A stretch of 5,278 nucleotides of DNA from DATCVA01 sp036567205. GTDB lineage: Bacteria > Pseudomonadota > Gammaproteobacteria > Burkholderiales > Burkholderiaceae_B. Location: contig DATCVA010000292.1 of NCBI GenBank assembly GCA_036567205.1, forward strand, positions 1-5,278, in the 5' to 3' direction. Positions 1-4,609 of the stretch are shown one piece after another (the stretch's first letter is position 1; the number at the start of each line of letters is the position of its first letter). The position numbers and the translations under genes were made by a program. The notes beneath the pieces are model-generated. The model saw only the letters and a program-made list of their open reading frames with translations. It was not told the DNA's origin and did not search any database.

Positions 1-119
1 GCGGGATCTATCTGGTTAGAGCATCGGCCAAATTTCCGGCGGCGATGGTAGTGGCCTTCAAGCAATGGATCGAATCCAAGTTTATTCCTGACCCACCTTG
101 GGATATCAGGCTCGGTTAA
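1..119 (+). CDS. LysR-type transcriptional regulator, C-terminal end (partial)
   Basis: Read from base 3, this open frame encodes the last 38 residues of a protein whose start lies left of the window; the stop codon is TAA at 117-119. The peptide begins GIYLVRASAKFPAA and continues VVAFKQWIESKF. This is the typical end of the effector-binding domain of LysR-type regulators, especially the GcvA-like branch: a 'YLV' strand, a short linker, then an amphipathic helix of the form xVxAFxxWIxxx. Such proteins are cytoplasmic DNA-binding activators or repressors that respond to a small ligand. The DNA-binding half is missing, so the target cannot be deduced. It lies about 1.7 kb from catA with unrelated genes between, so nothing here shows that it is the catA regulator. 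The family call rests on a short stretch and is moderately secure. Confidence 0.6.
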   Translation, partial: GIYLVRASAKFPAAMVVAFKQWIESKFIPDPPWDIRLG

Positions 120-325
120 ATATCATTTTCATCTAAAGCAATTGAAGGTCCGTTGTTCAAAGGTGTCGCTCTCTCTAACATCGCCCTGCCTTTTTGCCGT
201 CCTCAACTACTATGCAGTTTTCCTCGCCTTTGGGCTGGGAGGAGACTCTGGGCTGGCGGAACTGCGCAACACACTCGACGTACTCGCACGTCCCCCTAAC
301 GACTGAGCGTCGCACTCAACAACCC

Positions 326-331
326 AAGGAG
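326..331 (+). promoter_or_regulatory. Ribosome binding site for the truncated oxidoreductase
   Basis: AAGGAG lies 9 bases before the ATG at 341. It fixes the original start of the oxidoreductase at 341 rather than at the upstream in-frame ATG at 194, whose extra residues do not resemble the family. The intact signal shows the gene was once translated normally and that the damage is further downstream. Confidence 0.75.
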
Positions 332-340
332 AATATTCAT

Positions 341-478
341 ATGAAGATCGGAATTATCGGCGCCGGCAATATTGGTGCAACCGTTGCAAAAAAACTTGCG
401 GCTAGCGGTCACGATGTGAAGCTGGCCAATTCGAGAGGACCGGAAACGATCCGCGACCTTTGTCCGCGTCCGGCATAA
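341..478 (+). pseudogene. Truncated NAD(P)-binding oxidoreductase (F420-dependent NADP reductase-like N-terminus)
   Basis: The first 40 residues (MKIGIIGAGNIGATVAKKLA and onward to LANSRGPETIRDL) match the start of the NADP oxidoreductase, coenzyme F420-dependent-type family. They hold the Rossmann dinucleotide-binding GxGxxG (G7, G9, G12), the second strand and the LANSRGPE loop that contacts the NADP phosphate in relatives. Family members are about 200 residues or more. Here the match ends near base 460, five unrelated codons (CPRPA) follow, and the frame stops at 476-478. The rest of the Rossmann fold and the catalytic half are absent, and I find no continuation in other frames before the next gene at 527. 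This looks like an internal deletion or recombination scar rather than a simple frameshift. A 45-residue peptide could still be made but should not be an enzyme. Confidence 0.75.
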
Positions 479-526
479 AGCGAGTCAGGTTCACCAAGGG
501 TAACGATTTCACCAAGAAGAATAACT

Positions 527-1459
527 ATGGAACTCATCGATATCATCTTGACGGCGGGGCGCTCCGCCGTCGACATTGCGTTCTTTTTGCTGCTGCCAAT
601 AATGGTCGTGATGTTGTTCCTCATGCGGATGTTGGAGGCATGGGGAGTGTTGGACTGGATAGTGGTGCGATTAGCGCCAATCCTTAAACCGGCTGGTTTA
701 ACGGGACTTAGTGTATTCGCGGCGCTGCAAGTGAATTTCGTAAGTTTTGCGGCGCCGATTGCGACGCTGAGCATCATGCAACATCGCGGTAGCTCGGATC
801 GACATTTAGCAGCTACGCTCGCTATGATCCTGGCAATGGCGCAAGGCAATGTAATGTTTCCCTTTGCCGCAATCGGCTTGCATTTAGGGCCGACCTTGTT
901 GTTTTCGCTTGTAGGTGGAGTCATTGCAGCAGCGTCGACTTACTATCTTTTTGGACGAAGTTTGTCGACGCGAGAAGCGTCGATAGACGAAACCATCGCG
1001 CACCCCACTGCGGAGGGCGCTAAAGGTGTACTTGACGTCATTAATCGAGCCGGAGCGGAGGCGTTCAAGATTGCTGTCGGCACCATACCGATGCTCGTTC
1101 TTTCTTTGATGGTCATCACATATTTGCGCAGTATTGGCGTTCTTGATTGGGTTACTCTGCAAATTACTCCGGTGTTAGCTCAGCTTGGCATTGATCCTGT
1201 AATCGTGCTTCCCACATTGACCAAAATTATGGGGGGAGGAACGGCCATGATGGGACTGGTGACCGACATGCACCGCAGCGGTCTTATCGACGCAAAGGTA
1301 CTTAATGAAAGTGCTGGGTGGCTCATCCATACCTTCGATATTCCGGGCGTAGCGATAATCTTGTCAGCAGGAAGGCGTGTAGCGGCCGTTTGGAAGCCAG
1401 CAGCGCTTGGTGCTTGTGTCGGTATTGCGCTGCGCGCATTGGTTCATGTCGCCATCTGA
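527..1459 (+). CDS. Membrane protein with two tandem Gate (nucleoside recognition) domains
   Basis: This 310-residue, strongly hydrophobic protein resembles the Gate/nucleoside-recognition family (the family of spore maturation proteins SpmA/SpmB and of the core of nucleoside transporters). The family sits in the inner membrane and its members are presumed to pass small molecules or ions; the substrate here is unknown. Two copies of the unit are visible at a constant offset of 164 residues: P24/P188, GVLDW at 40-44 and 204-208, P51/P215, M84/M248, G88/G252 and D91/D255. Hydrophobic segments include about 18-35, 92-117, 122-143, 183-200, 225-245 and 273-304; a hydrophilic linker at about 145-172 separates the halves. 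The C-terminal half carries a glycine-rich KIMGGGTAMMG loop (233-243). The ATG at 527 is preceded by a weak AAGAAG at 514-519. The broken oxidoreductase lies just upstream. The family call is fairly secure, the function is not. Confidence 0.75.
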   Translation: MELIDIILTAGRSAVDIAFFLLLPIMVVMLFLMRMLEAWGVLDWIVVRLAPILKPAGLTGLSVFAALQVNFVSFAAPIATLSIMQHRGSSDRHLAATLAMILAMAQGNVMFPFAAIGLHLGPTLLFSLVGGVIAAASTYYLFGRSLSTREASIDETIAHPTAEGAKGVLDVINRAGAEAFKIAVGTIPMLVLSLMVITYLRSIGVLDWVTLQITPVLAQLGIDPVIVLPTLTKIMGGGTAMMGLVTDMHRSGLIDAKVLNESAGWLIHTFDIPGVAIILSAGRRVAAVWKPAALGACVGIALRALVHVAI

Positions 1460-1565
1460 TGGCCTGCCCGAGGTTGTTAGCGAGCACATGCAGGCTCATC
1501 CCTGTGCCAACCTTGACCAGCAATCGCCTTGAATTGGGGTCGATTGTCACGAGCCCTTCGTCTTT
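1458..1565 (-). pseudogene. Decayed transposase C-terminal remnant
   Basis: Read on the minus strand from a stop at 1566-1568, the frame gives KDEGLV, TIDPNSRRLLV and then KVGTGMSLHVLANNLGQAI. The stretch KVGTGMSLHVLANNL closely resembles the conserved end of DDE transposases of the IS5/IS1182 type, typically 'KVxTEMSLHVLAYNLKRVI'. No catalytic DDE residues, no upstream transposase sequence and no terminal inverted repeats are visible, so only a scar of about 35 codons remains. It butts against the 3' end of the Gate gene on the opposite strand, and its frame runs into that gene as meaningless sequence. This marks an old insertion between the Gate gene and catA. The match is short and from memory of the family, so confidence is moderate. 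Confidence 0.45.
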
Positions 1566-1584
1566 CTAATCGAGGTCGCCAATC

Positions 1585-1599
1585 ATACCCTGAAGGTAT
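1585..1599. promoter_or_regulatory. LysR-type regulator recognition box upstream of catA
   Basis: ATACCCTGAAGGTAT is an exact ATAC-N7-GTAT sequence, the T-N11-A consensus recognised by CatR, ClcR, TfdR and related activators of catechol-pathway operons. Its 5-bp arms, ATACC and GGTAT, are perfectly complementary. The centre at 1592 lies about 64 bp upstream of the start of transcription predicted from the promoter at 1621-1649, the usual place of the recognition site. A further GTAT half-site at 1617-1620 lies 21 bp (two helical turns) downstream, next to the -35 element, where the activation site is normally found. Binding is inferred; the regulator gene is not recognisable in this window. 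Confidence 0.65.
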
Positions 1600-1620
1600 G
1601 CGAGAGGCCTCGAATAGTAT

Positions 1621-1649
1621 TAGACCTCATGTTTAGCGACTCTTATACT
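1621..1649 (+). promoter_or_regulatory. Probable sigma-70 promoter of catA
   Basis: A -35 element TAGACC (1621-1626, 4 of 6 matches to TTGACA) and a -10 element TATACT (1644-1649, 5 of 6) are separated by 17 bp. The predicted start of transcription is about 1656, leaving an untranslated leader of about 150 bases before catA. The poor -35 and the adjacent LysR-type half-site fit a promoter that needs an activator. This is read by eye only. Confidence 0.5.
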
Positions 1650-1690
1650 TATTGCCGCATAGAAGCCGTTTCAATAAGGCCGTGGAGCCA

Positions 1691-1813
1691 ATGAACGCAG
1701 GCTGGCCGCTGCTCTTCGTTTGCGCATGTTGGTCGGCAACGCTGTCAACGCGTGCATCCGCTACGGCGACCGTTAGAATTTTTATGGCCATCAAAAAGGA
1801 GCCGTATCCATGA
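1691..1813 (+). CDS. Possible small leader ORF overlapping the catA start (unrecognised)
   Basis: A 40-codon frame starts at ATG 1691 with GGAG only 3 bases upstream (1684-1687), and ends at TGA 1811-1813, sharing ATGA with the catA start codon. The peptide begins MNAGWPLLFVCACW and continues SATLSTRASA; the hydrophobic core followed by an Ala-Ser-Ala looks like a signal peptide, but it then ends IKKEPYP after only about 16 more residues. It could be a leader peptide translationally coupled to catA, the surviving N-terminus of a deleted exported protein, or chance. I recognise no family, and the ribosome binding site spacing is poor, so confidence is low. Confidence 0.2.
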   Translation: MNAGWPLLFVCACWSATLSTRASATATVRIFMAIKKEPYP

Positions 1814-2721
1814 GCAAGCAACTAATCGACGATTTAATAACGAAAATAGAAAGTACCGAAGGGCCCGTTGCTGACGAGCGCATCAAGGCCATTGCCAATC
1901 GCATCGTCAAGGATTTGTTCTACACAATTGAAGAGTTCGACATCACACCCAGCGAATTCTGGACTGCGCTGAACTTTTTGGGCGCTGGCTCGAAAGAGTT
2001 TGGTCTTATCGCCGCAGGACTTGGCTTCGAACGACTGCTGGATATTCGCATGGACGAGGCCGAGGCCAAAGCCGGCCTTAATCCCAACGTCACGCCGCGC
2101 ACTATCGAAGGCCCGTTATATGTCGCTGGTGCACCAGAGTCTGTCGGGTTTGCGCGGTTATGCGGCGACGAAGAAGTAGGCGATCCCTTGATCATGGAGG
2201 GCCAGGTATTCGATGAGGACGGCATTACGCCGTTAAAAAATGCTTTGGTCGAAGTTTGGCACGCCAATCATCTGGGCAATTATTCGTATTTTGATGCATC
2301 ACAGGAAGCGTTCAACCTGCGCCGGGGTATTCGCACGGACGAAAACGGTCGCTACTGTTTCCAAAGCGTGGTGCCTGTCGGCTACAGCGTTCCGCCAAAC
2401 GGGACCACCGACACCATACTGAAAAAGATGGGACGTCACGGCAATCGTCCTGCGCATATCCACTTTTTCGTGACCGCCGACAATCACCGCAAACTCACAA
2501 CGCAAATTAATATTGATGGCGACCCTTACCTTTGGGACGATTTCGCCTTCGCCACGCGGGAAGGCCTGGTGCCGGTTTTGACCAAAGTAAGCGACCCTGC
2601 TGAAATTGCCAAGTACAAGCTGAAGGGCGAGTTTTCGCACATTGTCTTTAACTTTACTTTACATGCAGAGAAAGCCAATTTGCCGGGTACTGACGTAACG
2701 CGAGCGCGCGCCGCCGCGTAA
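1810..2721 (+). CDS. catA: Catechol 1,2-dioxygenase (intradiol ring cleavage)
   Basis: This cytoplasmic Fe(III) enzyme opens catechol with O2 to cis,cis-muconate, the entry step of the ortho (beta-ketoadipate) pathway. The 303 residues match the usual CatA length. Residues 1-95 form the helical N-terminal dimerisation domain with the typical AAGLGFERLLDIRMDEAEAK region. PRTIEGPLYVAGAP (96-109) leads into the beta-sandwich. The four iron ligands are visible: Y158 (GNYSYFD), Y192 (PVGYSVP), H216 and H218 (RPAHIHFF). R213, equivalent to the active-site arginine of Acinetobacter CatA, is also present. The conserved INIDGDPYLWDDFAFATR block (234-250) is intact. The ATG at 1810 has AAGGAG at 1796-1801, 8 bases upstream. 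A LysR-type box and promoter lie at 1585-1649, so induction by a CatR-like activator with muconate is likely, though inferred. No other ortho-pathway gene is adjacent. Family and substrate class are very secure; chlorocatechol dioxygenases are shorter and less similar. Confidence 0.95.
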   Translation: MSKQLIDDLITKIESTEGPVADERIKAIANRIVKDLFYTIEEFDITPSEFWTALNFLGAGSKEFGLIAAGLGFERLLDIRMDEAEAKAGLNPNVTPRTIEGPLYVAGAPESVGFARLCGDEEVGDPLIMEGQVFDEDGITPLKNALVEVWHANHLGNYSYFDASQEAFNLRRGIRTDENGRYCFQSVVPVGYSVPPNGTTDTILKKMGRHGNRPAHIHFFVTADNHRKLTTQINIDGDPYLWDDFAFATREGLVPVLTKVSDPAEIAKYKLKGEFSHIVFNFTLHAEKANLPGTDVTRARAAA

Positions 2722-2850
2722 GGCTTGCCTTCCGACGGGGCCGAAGGCCTGGATCCGGACTGGGGCATCGATCTGAGCCCCAATACCCGCGCTGCGCCGA
2801 ATCCCTCAAGCGCCGACGCGTTTTCCGTCCGCCCGGACAAATACGCCTAA
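2722..2850 (+). other. In-frame 42-codon open tail after the catA stop
   Basis: Directly after the catA TAA, the same frame stays open for 42 codons to TAA 2848-2850. It reads GLPSDGAEGLDPDWGIDL, then SPNTRAAPNPSSADAF and SVRPDKYA. Its codons end mostly in G or C, as in a real gene, but there is no start codon with a ribosome binding site. It may be the C-terminal remnant of a lost protein: the ending SVRPDKYA faintly recalls the 'VRPDxYVAW' end of flavin-dependent aromatic hydroxylases. Otherwise it could be a former catA extension cut off by a stop, or chance. A weak hairpin (TGGGGC 2761-2766 with GCCCCA 2777-2782) lies inside and has no T-run. From 2851 to 2906 I see no gene. Confidence 0.25.
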
Positions 2851-2906
2851 TGTTTTTCTGTGGCTGTTCGCTTTAACTTATCCAGCTGCAAACTATTCTC
2901 GGTCGC

Positions 2907-2930
2907 GAAGGCATGCCTGCCTTCACTTTT
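2907..2930 (+). terminator. Probable Rho-independent terminator downstream of catA
   Basis: GAAGGCA (2907-2913) and TGCCTTC (2918-2924) form a perfect 7-bp stem with a TGCC loop, followed by AC and TTTT (2927-2930). It lies about 185 bases after the catA stop and about 100 bases before the toxin start, so it would separate the two transcription units. The T-run is short, so termination may be incomplete. Confidence 0.5.
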
Positions 2931-3017
2931 GGTTCGCAGCCATATTCGAGTGTGGATACAGCAAGGCTCGACGTAGGCTGCGCGGCAACCTGTTGCGCAT
3001 TTGTCTACACGTTAATG

Positions 3018-3023
3018 TATAAT
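3018..3023 (+). promoter_or_regulatory. -10 element of the toxin-antitoxin promoter
   Basis: TATAAT is a perfect sigma-70 -10 hexamer. Only a weak -35 is seen (TTGCGC at 2993-2998, spacing 19). Transcription would start about 7 bases downstream, at or very near the ATG at 3030, giving a toxin mRNA with almost no leader. TACA-N6-TGTA (3006-3019) overlaps its 5' edge and may be an additional operator element. Confidence 0.55.
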
Positions 3024-3038
3024 TTTCAAATGAAAATT
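3021..3038. promoter_or_regulatory. Palindromic operator candidate over the toxin start
   Basis: AATTTTCAAATGAAAATT consists of two perfect 8-bp arms around a central AA. It overlaps the last bases of the -10 element, the expected start of transcription and the toxin ATG. Ribbon-helix-helix antitoxins such as BrnA repress their own operon by binding palindromes in this position. A bound antitoxin here would block RNA polymerase. The sequence symmetry is seen directly; the binding is inferred. Confidence 0.55.
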
Positions 3039-3314
3039 GCAGGCTTCGATTGGGATGCCGGCAACTGGCCAAAATGCGGTAAACATGGCGTGTCTCGTGC
3101 CGAGATCGAAGATATGCTGCTGGGCACACCAGCAGTAATGGCTGATCCCCATTCCGCTGAATCTCGCATGCGGGCTATCGGTAAGACGCGGATTGGTCGA
3201 TATGTGTTCCTGGTTTTCGTGCTCAAGAAAGTCGATGGGCAAATTCTGCTGCGTCCTATCAGCGCTAGGTATATGCATAAGAAGGAGGTCGAACATTTTG
3301 CGAAACAAAACTAA
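3030..3314 (+). CDS. brnT: BrnT-family toxin (type II toxin-antitoxin, RelE-like fold)
   Basis: BrnT toxins are small RelE-fold ribonucleases that stop translation and are neutralised by the antitoxin encoded just downstream. The 94 residues show the family pattern in order: FDWDAGN (6-12), KHGVSRAEIEDML (18-30), DPHSAESRMRAIGKT (39-53), GRYVFLVFVL (56-65) and LRPISARYMHKKE (74-86). The usual length is about 90-95 residues, supporting the ATG at 3030. The in-frame ATGs at 2913 and 3015 would add residues foreign to the family, and the former would place the promoter inside the gene. No Shine-Dalgarno sequence precedes 3030, which fits leaderless translation. The gene overlaps the antitoxin by 17 bases, and toxin-first order is normal for this family. 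The family call is secure; activity has not been tested. Confidence 0.88.
   Translation: MKIAGFDWDAGNWPKCGKHGVSRAEIEDMLLGTPAVMADPHSAESRMRAIGKTRIGRYVFLVFVLKKVDGQILLRPISARYMHKKEVEHFAKQN
3282..3288 (+). promoter_or_regulatory. Ribosome binding site deciding the antitoxin start
   Basis: AAGGAGG, a near-perfect Shine-Dalgarno sequence, lies inside the 3' end of the toxin gene and 9 bases before a TTG at 3298. No such signal precedes the in-frame ATG at 3319, so TTG is preferred. The contrast with the toxin, which has none, suggests the antitoxin is translated more strongly. Confidence 0.7.
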
Positions 3315-3561
3315 ACCCATGCCGGTGTTGCGCAGCGATGCCGAGGCGGAGCAGTTCGTCGCCGAGTCGGATTTGTCCGAATACGACTTGTCGGGCTTCC
3401 AACCCATGCGGTTCGAGATTGAGCCAAAATCGGCGGCGCTCAATATGCGCTTGCCCGCCTCATTGCTGGAAGCGGTAAAAGCCAAGGCCAAGTCCAAGGG
3501 CATTCCATATACCCGCTATGTGCGAATGATCCTGGAGTCCGATGTGGCAAGACGTTCTTGA
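3298..3561 (+). CDS. BrnA-like / CopG-family antitoxin (ribbon-helix-helix)
   Basis: This is the antitoxin partner of the upstream BrnT-type toxin. It should bind and neutralise the toxin and, as a dimer, repress the operon. Of 87 residues, the N-terminal part (MRNKTKPMPVLRSDAEAEQF and on through DLSEYDLSGFQPMRFE, 1-40) matches the CopG-type antitoxin family found next to BrnT toxins and probably wraps the toxin. Residues 47-83 (ALNMRLPASLLEAVKAKAKS and on through YTRYVRMILESDV) form a clear ribbon-helix-helix: a beta strand with NMRLP, then two helices. The TTG start is chosen for its strong ribosome binding site; ATG 3319 would remove seven residues. The start lies inside the toxin gene (17-base overlap), so translation is probably coupled. 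The family is secure; whether it is classed as BrnA or simply CopG antitoxin is a naming matter. Confidence 0.83.
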   Translation: MRNKTKPMPVLRSDAEAEQFVAESDLSEYDLSGFQPMRFEIEPKSAALNMRLPASLLEAVKAKAKSKGIPYTRYVRMILESDVARRS

Positions 3562-3764
3562 GCTAGGGCAGGGCGTAAGATTACGTCCGCGCATCGAAAA
3601 CGTGTTCGATTCAGTCTTAACCTCTTGGTAGCCTTTGCACCCGGAACGGCCGAAGCAGCCTACAATCCAAATCAGTCAGTTGCTGCCTGGCACCAACTGG
3701 AATCACGTTCTCCGTACCGTCGCGAGGCTTTCGCAGCATCCGACGATCATAAAAAGGTAGGTTT

Positions 3765-4541
3765 ATGAATCGTATATTGCGCATTTGTATGGGTCTGGCT
3801 GCTGCGTTGTCGCTGGCCGCTACGGCACAGGCTGGCCCCCGTCTGGACCAAATTATGGAAAGCAAGGTGATCCGCGTGGGTACGCCAGGGGACTACCGAC
3901 CATTTGCTATTAAGACCGACCAGGGTGGATTCGAAGGCCACGATATTGACCTTATCGAGGCGATGGCTAGGCAACTCGGCGTAAAAGTGGAATATGTGCA
4001 GACTTCCTGGCCGAATTTATTGAAGGATATGTCAGCCGACAAGTTCGATGTGGCGGTCGGCGGCATTACGCGCAACGCGGCACGCATTGCCAAAGTAGAA
4101 ATGCTGCCCGGCTATGCCCCGTTTGGCAAGGTGGCCTTGGTGCGCAAGGACGAAGCATCCAAGTACAAGACGGTGGACGATTTGAATCAAGCTTCAGTGC
4201 ATGTCATTAAAAACCCGGGCGGCACGAATGAGACATTCGTTCTTGAAAACCTGAAGCAAGCCGAAGTCAGCACCCATGATAAAAACGCCGAAATTCCCGG
4301 CCTGATTGCCGATGCCAAGGGCGATGTCATGATTACAGAGACATACGAAGCACTGCACTACAGCAAGGCAGATCCTCGGCTTGCTGCGCTGTTTATTGAT
4401 AAGCCGCTGACGCCGAAGAGTTACCTTGGCTTTATGGTGCCTGTGGACGATGCCGATTACGTACGCGTGATGCAGTTTTCGTGGGACCTGATCGACAAGC
4501 GTGGCGTGCTTGGCGAGGCGCAAGCACGCTGGCTCAAATAG
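3765..4541 (+). CDS. Periplasmic PheC-like protein (cyclohexadienyl/arogenate dehydratase or amino-acid-binding relative)
   Basis: The 258-residue precursor has a Sec signal peptide: basic MNRILR, a hydrophobic core (7-20) and AQA at 21-23 before cleavage. The mature part is a periplasmic solute-binding fold of the family containing Pseudomonas PheC, which turns prephenate into phenylpyruvate and arogenate into phenylalanine in the periplasm. PheC-like landmarks are RLDQIMESKVIRVGTPGDYR (26-45), the TSWPNLLKDM segment (80-89), NPGGTNE (150-156) and TETYEALH (191-198). E195 aligns with the glutamate known as the catalytic acid of PheC (Glu173 of the mature enzyme), so enzymatic activity is plausible. 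The alternative is a plain amino-acid-binding protein of a transporter, but no permease or ATPase gene is adjacent. The start ATG 3765 follows AAAAAGG (3751-3757). The 203 bases between the antitoxin and this gene contain no recognisable gene. Confidence 0.75.
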   Translation: MNRILRICMGLAAALSLAATAQAGPRLDQIMESKVIRVGTPGDYRPFAIKTDQGGFEGHDIDLIEAMARQLGVKVEYVQTSWPNLLKDMSADKFDVAVGGITRNAARIAKVEMLPGYAPFGKVALVRKDEASKYKTVDDLNQASVHVIKNPGGTNETFVLENLKQAEVSTHDKNAEIPGLIADAKGDVMITETYEALHYSKADPRLAALFIDKPLTPKSYLGFMVPVDDADYVRVMQFSWDLIDKRGVLGEAQARWLK

Positions 4542-4554
4542 CTGCAGGTAAATT

Positions 4555-4604
4555 CTGCTCTGGCTCTCACAACATAGCCGAATTCGTCTTTGGCGCCAGA
4601 GCAG
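4555..4604. terminator. Inverted repeat between convergent genes, possible bidirectional terminator
   Basis: CTGCTCTGGC (4555-4564) and GCCAGAGCAG (4595-4604) are perfect 10-bp complements separated by 30 bases, filling most of the 68-base gap between the PheC-like gene (ends 4541, + strand) and the FUSC-like gene (ends 4610, - strand). A smaller palindrome, TGGCGCCA (4591-4598), overlaps one arm. There is no strong T-run on the plus side, and only AATTT on the minus side. A role in ending transcription from both sides is inferred from position and symmetry. Confidence 0.4.
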
Positions 4605-4609
4605 CGGGC

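Noticed and set aside
194..340. Upstream in-frame extension of the oxidoreductase fragment from ATG 194
   Set aside because: The extra residues do not resemble the family, and the AAGGAG at 326-331 clearly serves the ATG at 341.
409..924. 171-codon minus-strand ORF opposite the start of the Gate gene
   Set aside because: Low-complexity antisense translation with no family features; a shadow of the membrane protein on the other strand.
2526..2840. Minus-strand ORF over the catA 3' end
   Set aside because: Antisense shadow of catA and of its open tail; no start signal and no recognisable domain.
2913..3029. Longer toxin start at ATG 2913 or ATG 3015
   Set aside because: It adds residues not found in BrnT proteins; 2913 falls within the terminator hairpin and the -10 element would lie inside the coding sequence.
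3012..3503. 163-codon minus-strand ORF across the toxin-antitoxin genes
   Set aside because: It spans two genes with clear family matches on the plus strand and resembles nothing itself.
3635..3666. Promoter candidate TTGCAC / TACAAT before the PheC-like gene
   Set aside because: The 20-base spacing and weak -35 make it unconvincing; no better pair was found, so no promoter is annotated.
3617..3865. Minus-strand ORF in the gap before the PheC-like gene
   Set aside because: It runs into the antisense of the signal peptide region and shows no domain or ribosome binding site.
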